DNA of 58,482 nucleotides from an uncultured Eubacteriales bacterium (GCA_900553805.1 USEU01000003.1:1-58482); one strand, 5' to 3'. Counted from the first letter of the stretch, positions 8,203 to 18,325 are shown. The notes: generated by a model not told the origin, from the sequence alone. Translations and numbers: made by a program.

Positions 8203-9016
8203 TGGCGTCCTCCTTCTTTGTTTTTCCCCGGTACTGCACCCACACGCCGCTGTACAGGATATTGTCCAGCAGCGCCTTGTCCTGCACCAGGGGGAGCTTT
8301 TCGTAGCTGTCCGTGCAGCGGGCCATAGCCAGCACCAGATATTCTTCCCATTTTTCCGTGTCCTTTTCCCGGGACAGGAAGGGATTGTATTGCTTTTTCC
8401 GCTTGTCCCGGTCGTAGTCCAGCATGGCGTCGGCCAGGTAGACGAACCGGCCCAGCCAGAAGCCCAGGCTGCGCAGCTCCCCGCTCCACTGGTCCTCCCG
8501 CCACACCATCAGCTCCGCCATCAGGCGGCCGAAGCAGGAGGCGGGCAGGTCGGGATTCTCCGTGTTGGCCTGCTCCAGCCGGCTCAGCTCCCGGATGCAG
8601 TCCCGGATGGCGTCGCACTGCCGGGGGAAGCGCTGGCGGATGGGCTCCAGGTGGGGCTCCAGCGCCTTGGCCATCAGCCGGGCGGAGGGCTTGCCCTCGT
8701 CCGCCACATCGTCCAGGGCCTTGTAATAGGACAGCGCCACATTCATATCCGCCGCGTAGTCCACGCAGGGATCGGCCACCCAGGGCTTGGGGTTCAGCAC
8801 ATGGAGCATACAGCGGCTTTTGCCCGCCGTCTCCTCCGGCTCGTAAAGGCTCATGTGCAGCAGGGCCAGGAACGCCATGTCGTAGCTCAGCGTCAGCCGG
8901 GCCAGGCCGGAGGCCCGGCGGTGGATGCTCCGGCAGATGCCGCAGTACACCGCGCCGTACCGCTCCCGCTGGGGCGCGTCCAGCTCCTTCCAATTGGCCG
9001 TCACAAATCCGAACAT
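8195..9016 (-). CDS. DUF5685 family protein
   Basis: 273 residues from the ATG at 9016, which has GGAGGG six bases upstream; an upstream in-frame ATG (9079) lacks a good site. The N-terminus [12 protein letters not shown], the Y-x2-YCGICRSI motif and [11 protein letters not shown] match what I know of the DUF5685 family. That family is restricted to Clostridia and has no known function. The YCGIC cysteines and further pairs (CMLH, DPC) could bind metal. Largely helical, with acidic clusters such as DADMN-like and [10 protein letters not shown] reminiscent of, but not proving, a helical enzyme fold. It overlaps the J-domain gene by eight bases, so the two products are probably made in fixed ratio and may interact. 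Confidence 0.82.
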   Translation of the reverse strand: MFGFVTANWKELDAPQRERYGAVYCGICRSIHRRASGLARLTLSYDMAFLALLHMSLYEPEETAGKSRCMLHVLNPKPWVADPCVDYAADMNVALSYYKALDDVADEGKPSARLMAKALEPHLEPIRQRFPRQCDAIRDCIRELSRLEQANTENPDLPASCFGRLMAELMVWREDQWSGELRSLGFWLGRFVYLADAMLDYDRDKRKKQYNPFLSREKDTEKWEEYLVLAMARCTDSYEKLPLVQDKALLDNILYSGVWVQYRGKTKKEDANG

Positions 9017-9086
9017 CCAAAGCCCTCCAAAGGTGTTTTTATCCTTTTTACAGCCAAGCTGTGAACAGGGAATAAACAAGACCGCC

Positions 9087-9938
9087 TTATTTTGGATTAT
9101 TTTTTGTAAAAGCCGAATATCTTGCCAGCAGCTGATTCAGCGCGCCGCCGAAGAAGATGATCTCCAGGCAGCAGTAGAGCCACAGCATGCTGATGGCAAT
9201 GGCGTACACGGAGCCGTAGATATTGGCGTAGCTGGGGAAATGGGTCACGTATACGGAATAGAGGTTGGAAAACAGCAGCCAGCCGATGGAGGCCAGCAGC
9301 CCGCCGGGCAGGCTCTCCCAGAAGCGGTTGCGCCGGTTGGGAAGGATCATGAACATCAGTGTAAACAGCAGGCTCTGCACCAGCAGCAGGAACACAAAGC
9401 GCAGGTCCAGAATGTCCATGAGCACCGTCATGGCGGGCAGGTTCAGGCTGCGGATGAATTTCAGCAGGGAGTTGCCGAACACGTGGAGCACCAGCGTCAG
9501 CAGGATCACCGCCTCCAGGGCGAAGGTATACAGCACGCTGATGAAGCGGGTATAGAGATAGCCCCGGTCCTCGCTCACGCCGTAGATGGCGTTCAGCCCG
9601 GTGAGCAGGCCGTACACCCCCCGGCTGGACGACCAGATGGCCGTCAGGGCGCTGACCCCCGCCACCGCGCCGGAGGCGTTCTTATACACGCTGAGGATCA
9701 GCTGCCGGGCCGTGCCCATCAGGGCCTGGGGCAGCACCCCCTCCAGCATTTCCAGCAGGTTTTCCACCGTCAGCCCGGTATAGCTCAGGGCGCTGAGCAC
9801 CAGCAGCAGCGCCGGGAACACGGACAGCACGATAAAATACCCGGTGTTGGCCGCCAGCTGGGGAATGTGCATGCGGTTCAGCCACTGGATGCCCAGGCGG
9901 ATGTATTCCAGACCCCCGCGCAGGGAGGATCGTCTCAT
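9087..9938 (-). CDS. YihY/virulence factor BrkB family membrane protein
   Basis: 283 residues with about six membrane segments. The family signature is visible: early amphipathic helix, ANTGYFIVLSVFPALLLVLS, then SSSRGVYGLLTGLNAIYGV, and a final WLYCCLEIIFFGGALN. YihY proteins were once called ribonuclease BN, which was a misassignment; their true role is unknown, with transport or lipid handling suggested. ATG follows AAGGAG. The gene lies 70 bases past the stop of the DUF5685 gene's upstream side, and the fakA terminator (9967-9999) stands just before it. It therefore probably needs its own start signal, which I could not identify. Confidence 0.88.
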   Translation of the reverse strand: MRRSSLRGGLEYIRLGIQWLNRMHIPQLAANTGYFIVLSVFPALLLVLSALSYTGLTVENLLEMLEGVLPQALMGTARQLILSVYKNASGAVAGVSALTAIWSSSRGVYGLLTGLNAIYGVSEDRGYLYTRFISVLYTFALEAVILLTLVLHVFGNSLLKFIRSLNLPAMTVLMDILDLRFVFLLLVQSLLFTLMFMILPNRRNRFWESLPGGLLASIGWLLFSNLYSVYVTHFPSYANIYGSVYAIAISMLWLYCCLEIIFFGGALNQLLARYSAFTKNNPK

Positions 9939-9966
9939 GGCCGGATGCTCCTTTCTTCGGAATGGA

Positions 9967-9999
9967 AAAGTCCGCTGGACGGTATGTACAGCGGACTTT
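9967..9999 (-). terminator. intrinsic terminator after fakA
   Basis: Inverted repeat AAAGTCCGCTG / CAGCGGACTTT with an 11-base loop, followed on the minus strand by TTCC; 14 bases past the fakA stop. Confidence 0.7.
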
Positions 10000-10012
10000 C
10001 TGCGGGTCTGGG

Positions 10013-11644
10013 TTATTCGGCGGAGATCAGGTAGTAATAGACCGGCTGACCGCCGTTGATGAGGCTCACCTCAGCGCCGGGGCACACGTCCGCGAACAGG
10101 TCCGCCGCCTTCTGGGCGTCCTTCTCTCTGATGTCGCTGCCGTAGTAGATGGTGATATACTCCTTGCCCTCGTCGCGCACCTTTTCGGCCAGGCTCTTGA
10201 GCAGCAGGGCAATATCCTGGCTGGTGCCGAACAGGCTGCTGCCGAACATGGCCAGGTAATCGCCCTCGTGGATGTCGTGGCCGTCGAAGTCGGAATTCCG
10301 GGCGGCGTAGGTGATCTGCATGGTGTCCACGGTGGAAAGGGCGTCGGTCATGGCCTGGGTGTTGTCCTCCACCGTGCCCTCCGGGTCAAAGCTGAGCATG
10401 GCGGTCACGCCCTGGGGCACCGTCTTGCTGGAGATCACCACCACATGCTTGGGGGTCAGGGAATCCACCTGCTGGGCGGCCATGATGATGTTCTTATTGT
10501 TGGGCAGCACGAACACCGTCTCCGCGGGCACCCGGTTCACCGCCTCCAGGATATCCTGGGTGCTGGGGTTCATGGTCTGGCCGCCGGAAATGATGGCGTC
10601 CACCCCCAGGTTGGTAAACACGTCCGCCAGCCCCGCCCCCGCGCACACGGAGACCACGCCGATGGGCTTCTCTGGCTCGGCGATCTGGGGGGCCAGCTCC
10701 TTTTCGCTCATCACCTTTTCGGTGTGCTGCAAGCGCATGTTCTCCACCTTGACGGTGACGAAAGAGCCGTATTCAATGGCCTCGTGGAGGGCGCGGCCGG
10801 GATCGTTGGTGTGGACGTGGACCTTGATGATCTCGTCGTCGTCCACCAGCACCAGGCTGTCGCCGATGCTGCTGAGGAACTCCCGGAGCTTCTCCGGGTC
10901 GTTCTGGTTCTCCCGGGAGATGATGAACTCGGTGCAGTAGGTGAAGGTGATGTCCTCGGTGTTGAAGTTGGAGAAGTCGGCCTGCTCCTTTACCTCGGCT
11001 GCCTCGCCGTTTTCAGGGGCGACCACATCCTCACCCCGCAGGGCGCACAGCATGGCCTCCAGGGCGAAGAGCCATCCCTTGCCGCCGGCATCCACCACCC
11101 CGGCCTTCTTCAGCACCGGGTTCTGGTTGACGGTATTGGCCAGAGCGACCTTGGCCTCCTCCACGGCGGCCTCCTGGACGAACTCGATATAATTATTCTC
11201 CTGCGCGGCCTCGGCTGCCTTGGCGGCGGCCAGGCGGGCGACGGTGAGGATGGTGCCCTCGGCGGGCTTCATCACTGCCTTATAGGCGGCGTCCACGCCG
11301 CCCTGGAGCGCGGCGGCCCACAGCACGCCGTCGGCGGTCTCGCTGCCCTTGAGGGATTTGGAAATGCCCCGGAACAGCAGGGACAGGATCACGCCGGAGT
11401 TGCCCCTGGCCCCCCGCAGCATGGCGGCGGCCGCCACCTTGGAGGCGGTGTACAGGCCGGGATCCTCCTCCTTGCGCAGGTCGGAGGCGGCGGAATTGAT
11501 GGTCATGGACATGTTGGTGCCGGTATCGCCGTCGGGGACGGGGAAAACGTTCAGCTCATTGAGCGCCTGCTTGTGGATCTCGATGGAGGCGGCCGCGCTG
11601 ATGATCATCCGGCGGAGGTCGGCTCCGTTAATGGTTTGCCTCAA
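10013..11644 (-). CDS. fakA: DAK2-domain fatty acid kinase catalytic subunit (FakA/YloV-like)
   Basis: About 543 residues. The N-terminal DhaL-type nucleotide domain shows NVFPVPDGDTGTN near residues 32-44, with the aspartates that chelate two Mg ions, and ARGNSGVILSLLFRG. Middle and C-terminal domains match FakA/YloV. FakA phosphorylates fatty acids held by a FakB (DegV) protein; no FakB is encoded in this window. Two TTG starts are possible. I prefer 11644, nine to ten bases after GGAGG, over 11668. The gene follows a Gls24/Asp23-family gene whose end it nearly overlaps, the conserved yloU-yloV arrangement of Firmicutes. Confidence 0.9.
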   Translation of the reverse strand: MRQTINGADLRRMIISAAASIEIHKQALNELNVFPVPDGDTGTNMSMTINSAASDLRKEEDPGLYTASKVAAAAMLRGARGNSGVILSLLFRGISKSLKGSETADGVLWAAALQGGVDAAYKAVMKPAEGTILTVARLAAAKAAEAAQENNYIEFVQEAAVEEAKVALANTVNQNPVLKKAGVVDAGGKGWLFALEAMLCALRGEDVVAPENGEAAEVKEQADFSNFNTEDITFTYCTEFIISRENQNDPEKLREFLSSIGDSLVLVDDDEIIKVHVHTNDPGRALHEAIEYGSFVTVKVENMRLQHTEKVMSEKELAPQIAEPEKPIGVVSVCAGAGLADVFTNLGVDAIISGGQTMNPSTQDILEAVNRVPAETVFVLPNNKNIIMAAQQVDSLTPKHVVVISSKTVPQGVTAMLSFDPEGTVEDNTQAMTDALSTVDTMQITYAARNSDFDGHDIHEGDYLAMFGSSLFGTSQDIALLLKSLAEKVRDEGKEYITIYYGSDIREKDAQKAADLFADVCPGAEVSLINGGQPVYYYLISAE

Positions 11645-11664
11645 TTTCTTTTTTCCTCCGTTCC

Positions 11665-12018
11665 TCAATCAATCATCATGGAATCGATGAATACGTTTAC
11701 CGCGCTGACCTGGGTGCCGGTGCACTTGGCCACCACGTAGCGAACCTCGGAAATAATGGAAGCGCCCACGGCGGACAGATTCACGCCGTTGTCCACAACG
11801 ATGTGCAGATCAATGGAAATGGTGCCGTCGGGGTTGAACGTGACCAGCACGCCCTTGCCCACGGACTCCTTGCGCAGCAGGTGGTACAGCCCGTCCTTCA
11901 CGGAGCGGGCGGCCATGCCCTTGACGCCGAAGCAATTGGCGGCGGCGGTGCCCACGATGTCGGTATACACGATATCGGACACATTGATGTTGCCGCTTTC
12001 GTTTTCATGTCGAATCAT
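11665..12018 (-). CDS. Asp23/Gls24 family envelope stress protein (YloU-like)
   Basis: 117 residues containing the Gls24 core: GNINVSDIVYTDIVGTAAANC, FGVKGMA, then alternating strands with DLHIVVDNGVNL and the C-terminal VSAVNVFIDSMMID. Asp23/Gls24 proteins form cytosolic, membrane-associated assemblies linked to envelope and alkaline stress. The position directly upstream of the FakA-like gene is conserved widely in Firmicutes, suggesting a link between membrane lipid supply and envelope stress. ATG is preceded by AGGAGGATTCCC-type spacing. Confidence 0.9.
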   Translation of the reverse strand: MIRHENESGNINVSDIVYTDIVGTAAANCFGVKGMAARSVKDGLYHLLRKESVGKGVLVTFNPDGTISIDLHIVVDNGVNLSAVGASIISEVRYVVAKCTGTQVSAVNVFIDSMMID

Positions 12019-12042
12019 TGGGAATCCTCCTTTACCCGGATA

Positions 12043-13605
<1,563 letters not shown>

Positions 13606-13660
13606 GATAATAACCTCCAAAGCGAATTTTTCGCAAAATTGACGGAAAGATACGCTTAAC

Positions 13661-13689
13661 ATTTTACATCATTTTCTTCCAACTTACAA
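13661..13689 (-). promoter_or_regulatory. promoter of gpmI
   Basis: TTGTAA (13684-13689) and TAAAAT (13661-13666) with a 17-base spacer, about 50 bases before the gpmI ATG. Confidence 0.6.
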
Positions 13690-13715
13690 CCCTTATTTTA
13701 TTTTCCCCGTTTCCC

Positions 13716-13767
13716 ACAAAAAAGCTCCCGGAAAAATCACCAAACAAGTGATTTTCCCGGAAGCTTT
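13716..13767 (-). terminator. intrinsic terminator for the leucine-rich-repeat gene
   Basis: Twenty-base hairpin arms at 13721-13740 and 13748-13767 (AAAGCTCCCGG ... CCGGAAGCTTT, one bulged base), followed by a T run on the minus strand. It sits beyond the repeat at 13780-13950, so that repeat lies between the gene and its terminator. Confidence 0.75.
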
Positions 13768-13779
13768 CCGTATTATGTG

Positions 13780-13950
13780 CTCTGCAACGTCATCAACTTA
13801 GGGACGCACCAACTTGCTGCCCCCTCTGGGGGAAGTGCCGCAAAGCGGCAAAGGGGGTGTCGTTGGTATTTTTGAGCTGTTACCATTCAACAAACGGCAC
13901 CCCCTCAGTCAGCCCTTGCGGGCTGCCAGCTCCCCCATCGGGGAGCCAAG
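13780..13950 (+). repeat. structured intergenic repeat, copy A
   Basis: About 165-170 bases shared with copies near 30.3, 33.1 and 38.5 kb. Order of parts: GCAACGTCATCAA-like end, CCCCTCTGGGGG hairpin, TGCCGCAAAGCGGCA hairpin, a long arm GGGGGTGTCGTTGG pairing with AACGGCACCCCC, AGCCCTTGCGGGCT hairpin and CTCCCCCATCGGGGAG hairpin. It fills the 348-base gap between gpmI and the leucine-rich-repeat gene, touching the latter's stop codon. Open frames inside it are repeat-derived. Confidence 0.85.
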
Positions 13951-13953
13951 AAA

Positions 13954-14901
13954 TCATCTGCGTCTTCTTCTGCGCTTGCCGCGGCTGGCGGTGTGGACCA
14001 GGAGGGCGCCGGTGGCCAGGATGGCCAGGACGATCACCACGATCAGCAGGCCGAAGATGCCGCTGCCGGTGGAGCCGCCGCCCTGATAGGGCTGGGGATT
14101 GGCCACCTCGGTGGCCAGCACGATGGTGGGCTGGGTGGCCGGGGGCGCGGTCTGCGCCGGGACGGTGGGCGCCGCCGTGGGCAGCGTGGCAGGCTCGGTG
14201 TAGACGGGCACGGTGACCGGCGGCTCAGTGACCGGGGGGACCGTGGGCGGCTCGGTGACCCAGAAGGTCTCCTGGGTGGGCGCTTCCGTGGCCTGGGTGG
14301 GGGTATAGGGGTCGGTGCCGTCGGAGCTGCGGAACTCGATGCGGTTGTGGAAAGCGGTCTCCAGCTGCTCGATCAGGGACACCGGCCAGGGATTGGCGGC
14401 GGAATAGACGATGGTGCAGCCCGTATCCCACAGGCAGTTCTCGTCAAACCGGGGGAAGCCACCGCTGCAATTGATCTGGGTCAGATTCTTGCAGGAGCGG
14501 AAGCAGTTCTCGCCGAATTTCTTGAAGGTGGCGGGCAGAGTGACGGAGGTCAGCCCATTGCAGCCGGAAAAAGCGTCCTTACCGATGCTCACCAGGCTAT
14601 TGCCGAAGGAGACGCTGACCAGCGCGCTGTAATTCTGGAAGGCATAGGCCCCCACGCTGGTCACATTGTCGGAGAGGATCACCTGGGTGATGCTGTTCTG
14701 GCAGCTCATCCAGGGCGCGCCGCTGGGGAAATCGTACATATCCCCGCTGCCGGTGATGTACAGGGTGGAGCCGTCCAGCGACCAGCCCAGATTGTCGCCG
14801 CAGGTCGCGCCCTGCCCCTCCCAGGTGATGTTATAGCCCTCCGCGGCGGCGCTGCCGGTCAGCAGGAGCACGCACAGGAGCAGCAAAACGGTTTTCTTCA
14901 T
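13954..14901 (-). CDS. secreted, membrane-anchored leucine-rich-repeat (BspA-like) protein
   Basis: 315 residues from the ATG at 14901 (MKKTVLLLLCVLL); the longer frame upstream has no ribosome binding site. Parts in order: signal peptide (1-21); a strand-rich segment (LGWSLDGSTLYITGSGDM) common before LRR_5 repeats; four LRR_5-type repeats at about 65-155 (ITQVILSDNVTSVGAYAF, LVSVSFGNSLVSIGKDAF, LTSVTLPATFKKFGENCF); a Pro/Thr-rich linker of about 90 residues; a membrane helix (IFGLLIVVIVLAILATGALLV); and an Arg/Lys tail. It is thus tethered outside the membrane by its C-terminus, perhaps as an adhesin or binding protein. Its stop codon borders repeat copy A, and its terminator lies beyond that repeat. 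Confidence 0.82.
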   Translation of the reverse strand: MKKTVLLLLCVLLLTGSAAAEGYNITWEGQGATCGDNLGWSLDGSTLYITGSGDMYDFPSGAPWMSCQNSITQVILSDNVTSVGAYAFQNYSALVSVSFGNSLVSIGKDAFSGCNGLTSVTLPATFKKFGENCFRSCKNLTQINCSGGFPRFDENCLWDTGCTIVYSAANPWPVSLIEQLETAFHNRIEFRSSDGTDPYTPTQATEAPTQETFWVTEPPTVPPVTEPPVTVPVYTEPATLPTAAPTVPAQTAPPATQPTIVLATEVANPQPYQGGGSTGSGIFGLLIVVIVLAILATGALLVHTASRGKRRRRRR

Positions 14902-14938
14902 AGCCGTAAATTCCTTTCCGTGATATACTGTGGGTGTC

Positions 14939-14944
14939 ATTATA
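14939..14944 (-). promoter_or_regulatory. extended -10 promoter element of the leucine-rich-repeat gene
   Basis: TGCTATAAT on the minus strand, 38 bases before the start codon; no good -35 box. A small palindrome (ACAGA-4-TCTGT, 14947-14960) occupies the -35 region and could be an operator. Confidence 0.45.
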
Positions 14945-15054
14945 GCACAGATTTTTCTGTTTTTGCGGACCGTAATAAAAAATTAATGTTTTTGTATGAG
15001 ATATCCGCCTTCAGATCCTGACTGAATAGGTGAAACGGAAAGGAGATGGCAATC

Positions 15055-15612
15055 ATGGAGGACCAGAAGATCGTCGCTCTGCTCTTTGAGCGCTCGGAGC
15101 AGGGAATGACGGAGCTGATCGGGAAATACGGAAAGCTGCTTTATCGCATTGCCGGGAATATCCTGGGCAATGCCCAGGACGCGGAGGAATGCGCCAGCGA
15201 TACATACCTGGATGTATGGAACGCCATTCCGCCGGAGCAGCCCCGGTCCCTGGCCGCCTTCTGCTGCGCCATCGCCCGGAACAACGCGCTGACCCGCTAT
15301 CAGCGGGATACCGCCCAAAAGCGCAACAGCCACTATGACGCCGCCCTGGACGAGCTGGCGGATACCATCCCGGCCCTGGGCACCACAGAATCGGAATATG
15401 AAGCCAAGGAGCTTTCCCAGGCCATCAACCGATTCCTGGGGCAGCTGCCGAAAACGGACCGCTACCTCTTCGTCCGCCGGTACTACTTTGGCGACAGCCT
15501 GCGTGATCTGGCCGCCCAGGCCGGGCGGACGCCCCACAGCGTTTCCGTGCGATTGTTCCGCATCCGTGAAAGACTCCAAAAATATTTGAGGAAAGAAGGT
15601 CTGCTTTTATGA
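15055..15612 (+). CDS. ECF-like sigma-70 family RNA polymerase sigma factor
   Basis: 185 residues from the ATG at 15055, which has AAGGAG at the right distance; an ATG nine bases earlier overlaps that site. Region 2 covers roughly 20-90 (LLYRIAGNILGNAQDAEECASDTYLDVWNAIP) and region 4 about 120-180 (LSQAINRFLGQLPKTDRYLF ... TPHSVSVRLFRIRERLQKYL). Regions 1 and 3 are missing, as in ECF factors. Its stop overlaps the start of the next gene in ATGA, the usual sigma/anti-sigma coupling. The target promoters cannot be told; no obvious autoregulatory promoter was found upstream. Confidence 0.9.
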   Translation: MEDQKIVALLFERSEQGMTELIGKYGKLLYRIAGNILGNAQDAEECASDTYLDVWNAIPPEQPRSLAAFCCAIARNNALTRYQRDTAQKRNSHYDAALDELADTIPALGTTESEYEAKELSQAINRFLGQLPKTDRYLFVRRYYFGDSLRDLAAQAGRTPHSVSVRLFRIRERLQKYLRKEGLLL

Positions 15613-16532
15613 GCCGGGAAAACATTTCGAAAATTCTCAGCGGAATTGACCCCTCCTTCGTGGAAGAATGCGCCAAGCAGCCTTCGGAAAGGAACAATAT
15701 GAACCATTCTACACGACGCATCGCGGTGATCGTCGCCGCCGCCTGTCTGCTTTTTGCCTTAGCCATTACCGCCTACGCCACGGGAGCCCTGCGCTCCATT
15801 CTGGGCAGCTTCTGGGGCTCCTATGGGGATGTGCTGCAAGACCCGCAGGAGCAGCGCGCCCTGGGACGGGACGACTACGCCGACTGGCTGGAGGGCGAGC
15901 ACAAGATGGCGGACGACATGCTGGACATTGCCAACAAGGCTGTCCCCCAGGACACCTTCGTGCCCATTGAGCCGGGCAGCAAGGCGGGCATCACCCTGCT
16001 CGAAAGCTACTATGACGGGGAAAAGATCGCCCTGGGCTGCCAGTTCCGGCAGTTCAATTTACAGGAGCCTATCCAATATGACGTCGACCTGAACGACCCG
16101 GCCTATGCGGAAATGGGGGCGCTGGAAGTCCGGGTGGACGGCGCTGCATTCCTGAAATATGGCGACTGCTATCAGACCACCGAGGAAGACCGGGCGGAAA
16201 TCGCGGCGCGGCTGGAGCGGGACGGGAAGGTCACCTTCGTGACCTGGGATTCCTGGCTCGGCGACCATGTGTACGCCAACGGCGAGGATCTGGGCTGCTG
16301 CCACGGCGACGTTGACCCGGAGGGCTACTTCACCGTCGACCCCATGGTGATGGGCATCGGCGAAGTGGAGCTGCCGGAAACCTGCCGGGACCTGCCGGAG
16401 ATCACTGTGACCCTGAACTACCGCGCACAGCGGATCGTGTACGTGGTGGAAGGGGATACCGTCCGCTGCGCCAAGCTCCCTGTCCAGAACTATCCTGTGG
16501 ATATCATCGTGAAGAACGTCAACACAGATTAG
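15609..16532 (+). CDS. single-pass membrane protein, probable anti-sigma partner
   Basis: 307 residues. About 36 cytoplasmic residues (MSRENISKILSGIDPSFVEE) precede one membrane helix (IAVIVAAACLLFALAITAYAT, about 38-58); the remaining 250 residues are outside. The start overlaps the sigma gene stop by four bases. Small cytoplasmic domain, one helix and large ectodomain fit the Clostridia DUF4179-like proteins encoded after ECF sigma genes, presumed to hold the sigma factor at the membrane. No zinc-binding HxxxCxxC motif is present. The ectodomain has no motif I recognise; it contains cysteine pairs such as LGCC and a strand-rich C-terminus (ITVTLNYRAQRIVYVVEGDT). Assignment as anti-sigma is inference from context. 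Confidence 0.72.
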   Translation: MSRENISKILSGIDPSFVEECAKQPSERNNMNHSTRRIAVIVAAACLLFALAITAYATGALRSILGSFWGSYGDVLQDPQEQRALGRDDYADWLEGEHKMADDMLDIANKAVPQDTFVPIEPGSKAGITLLESYYDGEKIALGCQFRQFNLQEPIQYDVDLNDPAYAEMGALEVRVDGAAFLKYGDCYQTTEEDRAEIAARLERDGKVTFVTWDSWLGDHVYANGEDLGCCHGDVDPEGYFTVDPMVMGIGEVELPETCRDLPEITVTLNYRAQRIVYVVEGDTVRCAKLPVQNYPVDIIVKNVNTD

Positions 16533-16554
16533 TGTTCTTGCCTCCCCCGCTTCG

Positions 16555-16810
16555 CTCCCCTGAAAGGGGAGCTGGCAGCCCGCAAGGGCTGCCTGAGGGG
16601 TTGCAGTAGGCACTCACTTCATTTGTAAAATCCCGGGCGAATACGTAGTATGTTCGTTTTAGGTTGTACGGATTCGCCTTGGTGCATTTCAAATGGTATT
16701 CTGCGTACCGCGCCTGACCCCTCCGGTGCGCGATGCGCGCCGCCTCAGCTTTGCATTAAGCAGCTGTACGCCGTCGAGGACGGCTACACCTGCTAAACCT
16801 TTCAGGGGAG
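16555..16810. mobile_element. MITE-like element with 13-bp perfect terminal inverted repeats
   Basis: Ends are CTCCCCTGAAAGG (16555-16567) and its exact reverse complement (16798-16810), enclosing 230 bases without a gene. The left part (GGGGAGCTGGCAGCCCGCAAGGGCTG) is shared with the end of the structured repeats at 13.8, 30.3, 33.1 and 38.5 kb. No target duplication is evident. Confidence 0.6.
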
Positions 16811-16821
16811 ATAAAGCTCAC

Positions 16822-16855
16822 AAAAGGGCTGCCTCGTTTGCGGGGCAGCCCTTTT
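16822..16855. terminator. bidirectional terminator between spoIVA and the sigma operon
   Basis: AAAAGGGCTGCC and GGCAGCCCTTTT arms with a 10-base loop. A-rich and T-rich flanks allow use from both strands; it lies six bases past the spoIVA stop. Confidence 0.85.
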
Positions 16856-16861
16856 GGTGTA

Positions 16862-18325
16862 TTACAGGATCAGGCAGATCAGGCCGGAGGCGCCCTCGTT
16901 GACGATCCTTGTGAGGGTACCGCGGAATTTGCCGCGGACATCGTCGGGCATGCGGGTGAGCTTGGCGTTCAGACCCTCCTGGATCAGGTCGTATACCGAC
17001 TTGCCGAAGATGTTGCTCTGCCACAGGTTATCCGGGTTCTCGTCCTTCAGATAGTCGATGAGCTGCTGGCTCTGCTTTTCGTCGCCCACCATGGGACTGA
17101 TCTCCGTGTCAATGTCCACCCGCATCATGTGGATGGAGGGCGCGCCCGCCTTGAGCCGCACGCCGTAGGAGCCGCCCCGCTTCAGGATCTCCGGCTTTTC
17201 CAGCTTCATCTCCTCCGCCGTGGGCATCACCACGCCGTAGCCCGTAGCCTTGACGGAGGCCAGGGCAGCGGAAATTTTATCGTACTCCCGCCGGATATCC
17301 GACAGCTCGGACAGCAGCTTTAAAAGCTCCGCGTCTGTCTTCACCTGGATGCCCGCCTTGGCGCTGAGGATCTCATAGAACAGGGCGTCCGGCAGCACCA
17401 GGGCGCAGCTGACCACGCCGCTGCCCAGGTCCACGCTGCGCAGGGTATAGCCCTGCACCTGCTCCAGTTCCGCCAGGGTGGAAAGGACGCTCTCCGCCTG
17501 GCCCAGGTCGGCGATCTCCGCCGCCCGCTGGAGCAGGCCCTGATACAGCGCCGCCTTGACCGGGTGCTCCGGCTCCAGGGCGTCCAGCCACCGGGGCAGA
17601 TGCACCCGCAGCTCCGTCATGGGGAAGGCGGCCAGCACCGCCTGCAAAAGCCGTGCGATCCCCGCCTGGTCCAGGCTCTGGCAGTCCGCCACGTAGGGCC
17701 GGACGCCGAACTCCTTGGCAATGTAGGCCGCCACCGCCGCAGCCGTCTCGCTGCCCGGCTCCCGGGTGTTCACCACCACCAGGAAGGGCTTGCCCGTGGC
17801 CTTCATATCCTGGATGGCCCGGCGCTCGGCACCGACATAATCCGCCCGGGGGATATCCGCGATGCTCCCGTCGGTGGTGATCACCAGGCCGATGGAGCAG
17901 TGCTCCTCCATTACCTTTTTGGTGCCCAGCTCCGCCGCCTGGGTCATGGGAATCTCCCGGTCGAACCAGGGGGTGGTGACCATCCGGGGATTGCCGTCCT
18001 CCTCCGCTCCCACAGCGCCCTCCACCATGTAGCCCACGCTGTCGATCATCCGCACCCGCAGACGGGAGGTGCCGTCGGGGGAGATCTCCACCGCCTCCTC
18101 CGGCACGAACTTGGGCTCCGAGGTCATGATGGTCCTGCCGGAGCCGCTCTGGGGCAGCTCATCCCTGGCCCGCTCCCGGCGGTAGGGATCGTCAATGGCC
18201 GGGATCACCAGCTCCTCCATGATCCGCTTGACCAGAGTGGACTTGCCGGTGCGCACCGGCCCCACCACACCGATATAGATATTGCCGCCGGTGCGTTCGG
18301 CAATTTCCGAATAGATTTCTTCCAT
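16862..18325 (-). CDS. spoIVA: stage IV sporulation protein A
   Basis: 487 residues (492 in Bacillus). SpoIVA is the ATPase that polymerises on the forespore surface as the basement layer of the spore coat. The N-terminal Walker A motif GPVRTGKST lies at residues 22-30. RTIMTSEPKFVPEEAVEI, the Walker B-like RMIDSVGYMVEGA, and TTDGSIADIPR match the family, as does the long C-terminal domain ending LICLIL. The start at 18325 (MEEIYSEIAERTGG) has GAGGAGG six bases upstream; the longer frame adds 45 unrelated residues. In Bacillus the gene is controlled by sigma-E, and a matching candidate promoter lies at 18375-18404. Strong evidence that this organism forms endospores. Confidence 0.97.
   Translation of the reverse strand: MEEIYSEIAERTGGNIYIGVVGPVRTGKSTLVKRIMEELVIPAIDDPYRRERARDELPQSGSGRTIMTSEPKFVPEEAVEISPDGTSRLRVRMIDSVGYMVEGAVGAEEDGNPRMVTTPWFDREIPMTQAAELGTKKVMEEHCSIGLVITTDGSIADIPRADYVGAERRAIQDMKATGKPFLVVVNTREPGSETAAAVAAYIAKEFGVRPYVADCQSLDQAGIARLLQAVLAAFPMTELRVHLPRWLDALEPEHPVKAALYQGLLQRAAEIADLGQAESVLSTLAELEQVQGYTLRSVDLGSGVVSCALVLPDALFYEILSAKAGIQVKTDAELLKLLSELSDIRREYDKISAALASVKATGYGVVMPTAEEMKLEKPEILKRGGSYGVRLKAGAPSIHMMRVDIDTEISPMVGDEKQSQQLIDYLKDENPDNLWQSNIFGKSVYDLIQEGLNAKLTRMPDDVRGKFRGTLTRIVNEGASGLICLIL

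Larger units (their letters stand above)
16533..16861. other. intergenic region holding a short-inverted-repeat element and terminator
   Basis: 329 bases between convergent genes without a supported gene. It contains the element at 16555-16810 and the bidirectional terminator at 16822-16855. Confidence 0.75.

Noticed and set aside
13814..14086. Short proteins with a shared PLSQPLRAASSPIGEP segment, also seen at 30127-30499, 31945-33327 and 38481-38711
   Set aside because: All come from translating the nucleotide repeat in one frame; similarity is DNA-level and the frames run into unrelated sequence.
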